Assembly (NCBI GenBank): GCA_035457725.1
Contig: DATIBC010000109.1
Location: 1 to 19,304 of the forward strand
DNA length: 19,304 nt
DNA from: DATFES01 sp035457725
GTDB lineage: Bacteria; Pseudomonadota; Alphaproteobacteria; CACIAM-22H2
Direction: 5' to 3'
The notes under the pieces were generated by a model. It was not told where the DNA came from and ran no database searches. It was given only the letters and a program-made list of their open reading frames with translations. Made by a program: the position numbers and the translations under genes. Below, in pieces: positions 13,252 through 19,304 of this stretch. Every line of letters begins with the position of its first letter. Position 1 is the first letter of the stretch.

Positions 13252-13833
13252 ATGAATCTCGGCCGGAGGACCATGGCGATCGGATGCCTTGCGCTCGCCG
13301 GCGCGTTCGCCGCGACGCCGGGCCAGGCCGCGCGTCGGCGACTTGGCGGGAGGACGGGCATGACGGCGCATCGATTCGCGTTCGTGTCGATCGACGGCGC
13401 CCCGATGCCGATGAAGCAATTCGCGGGCAAACCGGTGTTGGTGGTCAACACTGCGTCGTTCTGCGGCTACACGCCGCAATACGCCGATCTTGAGGCGATC
13501 TGGCGCCGATACAAGGACCGCGGTCTTGTCGTTCTGGGCGTGCCGTCGAACGATTTCGGCGGGCAGGAGCCGGGAAACGCCGCCGAGATCAAGAAATTCT
13601 GCGAGACTTACGACGTGTCGTTCCCGTTGTCGCGCAAGGAAACGGTGATCGGCCCCGAGGCGCATCCGTTTTATCGCTGGGTCGCCACCGAGCTTGGCGA
13701 AGGCGGCGCGCCACGCTGGAACTTCCACAAATATCTGGTCGACGGCGCTGGCCACTTGGTTGGCACTTGGCCATCTGCCGTCAAGCCGACCAGCGGCGAG
13801 ATCGCAGCCGCCGTCGAGGACACTCTGACATAG
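13252..13833 (+). CDS. Glutathione peroxidase (cysteine type), exported
   Basis: This 193-residue thiol peroxidase of the GPx family reduces hydrogen peroxide and organic hydroperoxides. The catalytic tetrad is present: Cys71 (NTASFCGYTPQY), Gln105 (GGQEPGN), and Trp156-Asn157 (WNFHKYLV). A second cysteine, C117, lies in KKFCETYDVSFP, where thioredoxin-dependent GPx proteins carry their resolving cysteine. The active site reads SFCGYT, where the common form has lysine before the cysteine. An N-terminal signal segment (about 1-27, with RR near the start and a hydrophobic core ending in Ala) indicates export to the periplasm. GGAGGAG lies about 7 bases before the ATG. It sits 20 bases after the molybdoenzyme gene and may be cotranscribed with it. 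Confidence 0.92.
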   Translation: MNLGRRTMAIGCLALAGAFAATPGQAARRRLGGRTGMTAHRFAFVSIDGAPMPMKQFAGKPVLVVNTASFCGYTPQYADLEAIWRRYKDRGLVVLGVPSNDFGGQEPGNAAEIKKFCETYDVSFPLSRKETVIGPEAHPFYRWVATELGEGGAPRWNFHKYLVDGAGHLVGTWPSAVKPTSGEIAAAVEDTLT

Positions 13834-13836
13834 GTT

Positions 13837-13862
13837 GGAAGGCGACGGCGACACGCCTTTCC
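13837..13862 (+). terminator. Hairpin after the glutathione peroxidase gene
   Basis: GGAAGGCG (13837-13844) pairs with CGCCTTTCC (13854-13862), allowing one extra T, around a 9-base loop. It starts 3 bases after the stop codon. The downstream sequence is C-rich after a short T stretch, so this is a possible but imperfect intrinsic terminator for the molybdoenzyme-peroxidase transcript. Confidence 0.4.
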
Positions 13863-13928
13863 CCCAGGGCGCCGATGGCGATCAAATCAAACCTCCGAAT
13901 GTTCCAGGCGCGGCGGCGGCGTGCGTTG

Positions 13929-13940
13929 TCGCCTAGGCGA
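13929..13940. promoter_or_regulatory. 12-bp perfect palindrome upstream of the class V aminotransferase
   Basis: TCGCCTAGGCGA is self-complementary over 12 bases and contains CCTAGG, a hexamer usually scarce in GC-rich bacterial genomes. It lies 31 bases before the chosen ATG at 13972. It could be an operator, but a function is not shown by the sequence. Confidence 0.3.
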
Positions 13941-13971
13941 TCTCCGGCGCGGCAACGCGTCCGGCACGCGA

Positions 13972-15138
13972 ATGCCGCACGCTGATTTCGTGGAATTTGG
14001 TCGCGCGGCGCGGGCCTCGTTTCAACTCGAGGACGATGTCGCCTACCTTAACCACGGCGGATACGGAGCCACGCCGCGCGTCGTGCTGGCGGCGGCCGAT
14101 GCGTGGCGCATGCGCATGGAGCGCCAGCCGGTGCGCTTCATGAAGACCGAGCTGCCGCCGGCGCTGCGCGCCGCCGCCGCGCGTCTGGCGGCTTTCCTTG
14201 GCGCGAACGGCGAAGACGTCGTCTTCGTGGACAACGCGACCACGGCGGTTAACGCGATCGTCCGCTCGCTCGACATCGGCCCGGGCGATGTTCTGGCGAC
14301 GACCGATCACGGCTATGCGGCGGTGCGGCGCACGCTCGATTACGTCGCCTCGCGCACCGGCGCGCGCGTCATCGAAATTCCATTGCCGTTTCCGGCCGTC
14401 AGCGCCGAAGCGACGCTCGATGCGCTGGCCCGAGGCTGGCCCGCGAATGTCAAGGTGTTCGTCGTCGATCACATCGCCTCGCCGACGGCGCTGGTCTTGC
14501 CGGTCGAGCGAATGACGGCGTTCGCGCGCGGCAGAGGCGCGCGCGTGCTGATCGACGGCGCGCACGCGCCAGGCCAACTGGCGCTCGACATACCCAAACT
14601 CGGCGCCGACTGGTATGTCGGCAATTGCCACAAATGGCTGTTCGCGCCCAAAGGCTGCGGCTTTCTGTGGGCGCATCGCGAGGCGCGCGACGGCCTGCAT
14701 CCGACGGTGATCTCGCATGGCTACGGCGAGGGCTTCCCCGCCGAGTTCGATTGGACCGGCACGCGCGATCACAGCCCGTGGCTCGCCGTCGCGGCGGCGC
14801 TCGATTTCGTCGAGGCTCTCGGCCTCGATCGCATGCGCGCCTGGCAGCGTGCGTTGCGGCGGCGGGCGTGCGAGCGTTTGCAACAGACCTGGGGCGTGCC
14901 CGCCGGCGGACCCGACGACATGCTGGCGGCGATGGCGACGCTGCGATTGCCGGAGCGTCACCAACCCGCCGGCCCGGCCGACAGGCGCGCCGCCGAGCGC
15001 GTCCACGATTCGCTATGGACCGGCCATCGTATCGAGACGCCAATCGTACCGTTCGCCGGCCGGCTTTGGTTACGGATCTCGGCGCAGATCTACAACGATA
15101 TCGACGAGTATCGCGCGCTTGCCGCGGCGCTGGGTTGA
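13972..15138 (+). CDS. Class V aminotransferase-fold PLP enzyme (isopenicillin-N-epimerase-like)
   Basis: This 388-residue cytoplasmic enzyme has the class V (NifS/SufS-like) aminotransferase fold. YLNHGGYGATPRVVL (about 25-39) is the N-terminal signature of the isopenicillin N epimerase-like group. NATTAVNAI (about 88-96) forms the phosphate-binding region, D195 in LIDGAHAPGQ contacts the pyridine nitrogen, and K221 in NCHKWLFAPKGCGFL is the PLP Schiff-base lysine. Despite the name, relatives include cysteine desulfurases, ergothioneine C-S lyases and other PLP enzymes, so the reaction is open. I chose the ATG at 13972-13974; the in-frame GTG at 13921 would add 17 Arg-rich residues without support, and neither start has a strong Shine-Dalgarno. 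The DUF427 gene follows on the same strand after 64 bases. Confidence 0.88.
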   Translation: MPHADFVEFGRAARASFQLEDDVAYLNHGGYGATPRVVLAAADAWRMRMERQPVRFMKTELPPALRAAAARLAAFLGANGEDVVFVDNATTAVNAIVRSLDIGPGDVLATTDHGYAAVRRTLDYVASRTGARVIEIPLPFPAVSAEATLDALARGWPANVKVFVVDHIASPTALVLPVERMTAFARGRGARVLIDGAHAPGQLALDIPKLGADWYVGNCHKWLFAPKGCGFLWAHREARDGLHPTVISHGYGEGFPAEFDWTGTRDHSPWLAVAAALDFVEALGLDRMRAWQRALRRRACERLQQTWGVPAGGPDDMLAAMATLRLPERHQPAGPADRRAAERVHDSLWTGHRIETPIVPFAGRLWLRISAQIYNDIDEYRALAAALG

Positions 15139-15202
15139 GCTTCTTTGCTATGTTCCATCAAGCGATCTTGGAGATTCACTGACATATCGGGAGGCACGGA
15201 AC

Positions 15203-15484
15203 GTGAAGGCGATATTAAACAGCCGCGTCATCGCCGAGAGCGACGATATCATCGAGCGTGGCGGGTACGCGTATTTTCCCGCCTCGGCGGTACGCCTTGA
15301 ATGGCTCGCGAAGGCGCCGAAGAGCGCGTCCGATCACGCTTGTCCGCACGGCGTCCAGTTTTACGACGTGGTGATCGACGGCGCGCGCCATTCGCGAGCC
15401 GCTTGGAGCTACGAAGCGCCGCGCCCGTCGATGGCCGATGTCGCCGGCCGCTTCGGTTTCTGGGAAGACGTCGAGGTCGTTTGA
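15203..15484 (+). CDS. DUF427 domain-containing protein
   Basis: This 93-residue protein matches the whole length of DUF427 (PF04248). Family features are KAILNSRVIAESDDIIERGG at the start, YFPASAVRLEWL (about 25-36), CPHGVQFYDVVIDG (about 51-64) and a C-terminal AAWSYEAPRP and FWEDVEV. Members are small cytoplasmic proteins of unknown biochemical role. The start is the GTG at 15203-15205, because GGGAGG lies 8 bases upstream and this gives the usual family length. Longer in-frame extensions overlap the preceding aminotransferase gene and are rejected. It is convergent with the aldo/keto reductase gene, with 20 bases between stops. Confidence 0.9.
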   Translation: MKAILNSRVIAESDDIIERGGYAYFPASAVRLEWLAKAPKSASDHACPHGVQFYDVVIDGARHSRAAWSYEAPRPSMADVAGRFGFWEDVEVV

Positions 15485-15497
15485 AGGATCGCGCGTC

Positions 15498-15513
15498 GGG
15501 CGGATTATCGCCC
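15498..15513. terminator. Small dyad between the convergent DUF427 and AKR genes
   Basis: GGGCG (15498-15502) and CGCCC (15509-15513) can form a 5-bp stem with a 6-base loop across the AKR stop codon. Its position between convergent genes suits a bidirectional terminator, but the stem is short and lacks T-runs. Confidence 0.25.
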
Positions 15514-16503
15514 CTCGCCGGCAAATCCTTGCTGTAGTGCGGCGAGCCGATCGAGCGCGACTTTGGGCAACGGACCCTTGCGCACGGCCGCCAGCGCCTG
15601 CTCGAATTGTTGCGGCGTGGCCATCCCGACAAGGATGACGCACATCGCCGGATGTGAGATCGCGAAGCGCGTGGCAGCCTCGGCAAGCGTGGCGGCATGC
15701 CCATCCTCGACCAATGGCACCAGTCGGCGCGCACGCGCGAGATCATCGTCGTACTGGTTTGCGGTGCCGATCGGCGCCGGCGGCGGGCCGGCGACCTTGT
15801 GGCGCTCCGCCGTGCCGGAAAGCGCGCCGCCGGCCAGCACGCGGATGCCGACAACGCCGACACGCGCGGCGCGCGTGCGATCCAAAAGCCGGCCATAGTC
15901 TTGCGCCGGATAGGCCGCAGGAATGGCGGTAGCGGCGGAAGGATTGAGCATGTTGTAAACGACCTGGGCACCGTCGAACGCGCCGGAGTCCACCGCCTGG
16001 TGCAAAGCCGCAGTCTCGCCGATGGCGGTCAAGCCCACGAAGCGCGCCTTGCCCTGTCGGCGAATCCTGTCGAACGCAGGAGTGACGTCGTCGAGGACCT
16101 GAGCGATGCTCACCGAGCCGTCGCCGCCGGCTTGTGTCACGTCGTTGTGCAAGTAGAGGATATCCACCCGGTCCATGCCGAGCCGCCGCAGGCTGCCGTC
16201 GAGCGACGCGCTCACCGCATCGGCGACGCGGCTCAAATCCTCGCGCTGCAAGCGAACCTTGGTGCCGATGATGGCGTTTGCGGGTTTGAGCTTCTTGAGG
16301 GCGCGGCCGAGATTTTTCTCCGATTCGCCATTGCCGTACTGCACGGCCGTGTCGAAATAGTTCACCCCGGCATCGAGGGCGCGCGCGATAGCTTTTTCCT
16401 GGTCGGCCGGATCGCCGCGGACCATCAATCCGCCGACCGAGCCGCAGCCGAACCCAAGAACCGAGATTTTCAATCCGGTGCGGCCGAATTCCCGCTGCTC
16501 CAT
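15505..16503 (-). CDS. Aldo/keto reductase
   Basis: This 332-residue (beta/alpha)8 NAD(P)H-dependent oxidoreductase would reduce aldehydes or ketones in the cytoplasm. The N-terminal REFGRTGLKISVLGFGCG is typical of the AKR superfamily. The catalytic tetrad is visible: D51 and Y56 in YFDTAVQYGNGESE, K82 in GTKVRL, and H119 in ILYLHND. Later segments such as AFDRIRRQGKARFVGLT and a C-terminal VILVGMATPQQFEQAL region fit the same family. The start is the ATG at 16501-16503, with GGAG 6 bases upstream; the in-frame ATGs further upstream (to 16629) would run through the divergent promoter. It is divergent from glpK, with 178 bases between the starts, and the two could share regulation. The substrate is unknown. 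Confidence 0.92.
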   Translation of the reverse strand: MEQREFGRTGLKISVLGFGCGSVGGLMVRGDPADQEKAIARALDAGVNYFDTAVQYGNGESEKNLGRALKKLKPANAIIGTKVRLQREDLSRVADAVSASLDGSLRRLGMDRVDILYLHNDVTQAGGDGSVSIAQVLDDVTPAFDRIRRQGKARFVGLTAIGETAALHQAVDSGAFDGAQVVYNMLNPSAATAIPAAYPAQDYGRLLDRTRAARVGVVGIRVLAGGALSGTAERHKVAGPPPAPIGTANQYDDDLARARRLVPLVEDGHAATLAEAATRFAISHPAMCVILVGMATPQQFEQALAAVRKGPLPKVALDRLAALQQGFAGEGR

Positions 16504-16613
16504 CGCAATCTCCATTGTCCCGTCGGGCACGCCATGTGCACTTTCGCCCGCAGCTTCACCCGCTTCGCCAGCGACAAACAAGTGGAAGGTTTCACCGACC
16601 CGTATCGGCATGC

Positions 16614-16637
16614 TTGACCGATAACCCATGCGTTATC
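16614..16637 (+). promoter_or_regulatory. Candidate glpK promoter -35 box with overlapping inverted repeat (operator)
   Basis: TTGACC (16614-16619), a good -35 box, is followed directly by GATAAC (16620-16625) and GTTATC (16632-16637), a perfect 6-bp inverted repeat with a 6-base centre that is itself largely palindromic (CATG). It would sit in the -35/-10 spacer, 44 bases before the glpK TTG start, and also in the divergent AKR promoter region. A -10 box at correct spacing is weak. A dimeric repressor binding here could control both genes; the regulator is unknown. Confidence 0.4.
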
Positions 16638-16681
16638 CAAGATGCGCCGCCGCGAGCTGCCGGCACGAGGGGGAGAAATCA

Positions 16682-18181
<1,500 letters not shown>

Positions 18182-18244
18182 GGCCTTCCGTGAACGCCGC
18201 GAGCCAGCAGCCTCTTGGGGTCCGCCGTGGGAAGTGCTAGCCTC

Positions 18245-18262
18245 TCGTCACAAAACGTTCAC
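18245..18262 (+). promoter_or_regulatory. Pho-box-like site upstream of ugpB
   Basis: TCGTCAC-AAAA-CGTTCAC has the 7-4-7 architecture of a PhoB box (consensus CTGTCAT, four bases, CTGTCAT). The GTCA core is exact in the first half; the second half keeps TCA with partial matches elsewhere. The site lies 68 bases before the ATG at 18331. ugp genes are known Pho-regulon members in enterobacteria and rhizobia, which supports the assignment. PhoB binding itself is inferred. Confidence 0.5.
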
Positions 18263-18330
18263 GTGGCTATCGTCGAAACGAAACGTCGCGGCGAATAACT
18301 AAAGCGCCCGCGACCTTAGGGAGGACCTCG

Positions 18331-19304
18331 ATGACTGCTTCACTATCCCGCCGCAACTTGCTCGCAGCCTCGGCGGCGATCGCGCTCGCCGTCGGCGTCG
18401 CGCCGAAGGCCAACGCCGCTGTCGAAATCCAATGGTGGCACGCGATGGGCGGCGCGCTTGGCGAGAAACTCGGCAAGATCGCCGACGAGTTCAACAAGAG
18501 CCAGTCCGACTACAAAGTGGTCGCCATCAACAAGGGAACCTATCCCGAGACGATGACCGCCGGCATCGCCGCGTTTCGCGCCGGAAACGCGCCGCACATC
18601 ATCCAGGTGTTCGAAGTCGGCACGGCGACGATGATGGCCGCCAAGGGCGCGGTCAAACCGGTCTATCAGTTGATGAAGGAGGCGGGCGAGCCGTTCGACT
18701 CCAAGAGCTATCTGCCCGCCGTCACCGGCTACTACTCGACGCCGCAAGGCGAGATGCTGTCGTTCCCGTTCAATAGCTCGACGCCGGTGCTCTATATCAA
18801 TAAGGACGCGTTCAAGAAGGCCGGGCTCGATCCCAACATGCCGCCCCGCACCTGGCCCGAGGTCGGCGAGGCGGCGAAGAAATTGCGCGCCGCCGGAATG
18901 CAGTGCGGCTGGACCAGCACGTGGATGGGCTGGGTCCAGGTCGAGAATTTCAGCGCCTACCATAACGTGCCGCTGGCAACCAAGGTCAACGGCATGGCCG
19001 GAATCGACACGGAGTTGCAGATCAACAGCCCGCTCCATGTCAAGCACGTCAACCAGATCCTCGAATGGTCGAAGGACAAGTCGTTCGTCTATGGCGGGCG
19101 GCGCGGCGACCCGCAGGCGAAGTTCACCACCGGCGAGTGCGGCATGCTGACCGAATCCTCGGCCGGATATGCCGGCATCAACCGCGCCAAGCAGGGCTTC
19201 GAGTTCGGCGTCAGCTCGCTGCCATACTGGCCTGACGCGCAGGGCGCGCCGCAGAACACGATCATCGGCGGGGCGAGCCTTTGGGTGATGGGCGGCAAGA
19301 AGCC
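18331..19304 (+). CDS. ugpB: sn-glycerol-3-phosphate ABC transporter substrate-binding protein (C-terminus cut by window edge)
   Basis: An uninterrupted frame of 324 codons runs off the right edge. It matches E. coli UgpB closely along its length: IQWWHAMGGALGEKL, AGIAAFRAGNAPHIIQVFEV, GTATMMAAKGAVKPVYQLMK, FPFNSSTPVLYINKDAFKKA, WVQVENFSAYHNVPLATK, and QNTIIGGASLWVMGGKK at the edge. UgpB is the periplasmic receptor for glycerol-3-phosphate and glycerophosphodiesters, feeding UgpAE and UgpC. The N-terminus carries SRRNLLA and a hydrophobic stretch ending ANA (about residue 29), resembling a twin-arginine signal. GGGAGG lies 6 bases before the ATG. About a quarter of the protein (E. coli UgpB is about 438 residues) is outside the window, as are any ugpAEC genes. 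A Pho-box-like site lies upstream. Confidence 0.95.
   Translation, partial: MTASLSRRNLLAASAAIALAVGVAPKANAAVEIQWWHAMGGALGEKLGKIADEFNKSQSDYKVVAINKGTYPETMTAGIAAFRAGNAPHIIQVFEVGTATMMAAKGAVKPVYQLMKEAGEPFDSKSYLPAVTGYYSTPQGEMLSFPFNSSTPVLYINKDAFKKAGLDPNMPPRTWPEVGEAAKKLRAAGMQCGWTSTWMGWVQVENFSAYHNVPLATKVNGMAGIDTELQINSPLHVKHVNQILEWSKDKSFVYGGRRGDPQAKFTTGECGMLTESSAGYAGINRAKQGFEFGVSSLPYWPDAQGAPQNTIIGGASLWVMGGKK

Noticed and set aside
13933..15006. 357-codon minus-strand open frame opposite the class V PLP enzyme
   Set aside because: The plus strand has the PLP lysine and other family motifs; the antisense product has none.

Overview
The window looks like chromosomal DNA from a GC-rich alphaproteobacterium, most likely of Rhodospirillales/Rhizobiales type. 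The reasons are the high GC content in most genes, frequent GTG/TTG starts behind good Shine-Dalgarno sequences, and the family mix (AapJ-type and Ugp-type binding proteins, an FAD_oxidored protein, a cytoplasmic sulfite-oxidase-like protein). This is inference from composition and gene families; no rRNA or other firm taxonomic marker is present. Eighteen protein genes are supported, two of them cut by the window ends. No tRNA, rRNA, CRISPR array or complete insertion sequence was seen.

Left part (1-5250). The N-terminus of an acetylornithine aminotransferase (argD) runs off the left edge on the minus strand. A 305-base spacer with two inverted repeats separates it from a solitary Mrr-type restriction endonuclease gene whose base composition is clearly lower in GC than its surroundings. 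Then come an orphan ABC-2 permease (minus), recX (plus), and a minus-strand pair made of an RpiR-family regulator followed by an AapJ-type amino-acid binding protein. The rpiR promoter region is a strikingly AT-rich island with a TGTAA-type inverted repeat.

Middle (5250-12460). On the minus strand, a BtuF-like binding protein without an obvious signal peptide is followed 34 bases later by a large YbiO-like MscS mechanosensitive channel. Divergently, a compact plus-strand operon encodes an NMT1/SsuA-type binding protein, an SsuB/TauB-type ATPase, a permease (4-base ATGA overlap) and an FAD-dependent oxidoreductase that overlaps the permease end. The transporter and oxidoreductase are probably made together, which suggests uptake and oxidation of one small organic compound. 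The substrate cannot be read from the sequence.

Right part (12550-19304). A sulfite-oxidase-like molybdoenzyme, an exported glutathione peroxidase, a class V (isopenicillin-N-epimerase-like) PLP enzyme and a DUF427 protein lie in a plus-strand row. An aldo/keto reductase (minus) is divergent from glycerol kinase glpK (TTG start). glpK is followed by ugpB, the periplasmic sn-glycerol-3-phosphate binding protein, which is cut by the right edge. A Pho-box-like 18-mer lies upstream of ugpB, and an inverted repeat lies in the AKR/glpK divergent promoter. glpK and ugpB together suggest a glycerol / glycerol-3-phosphate acquisition locus under phosphate control.

No wholly new system is evident. The best leads are the transporter-oxidoreductase operon of unknown substrate, the solitary Mrr gene, and the regulatory inverted repeats at rpiR, AKR/glpK and ugpB.
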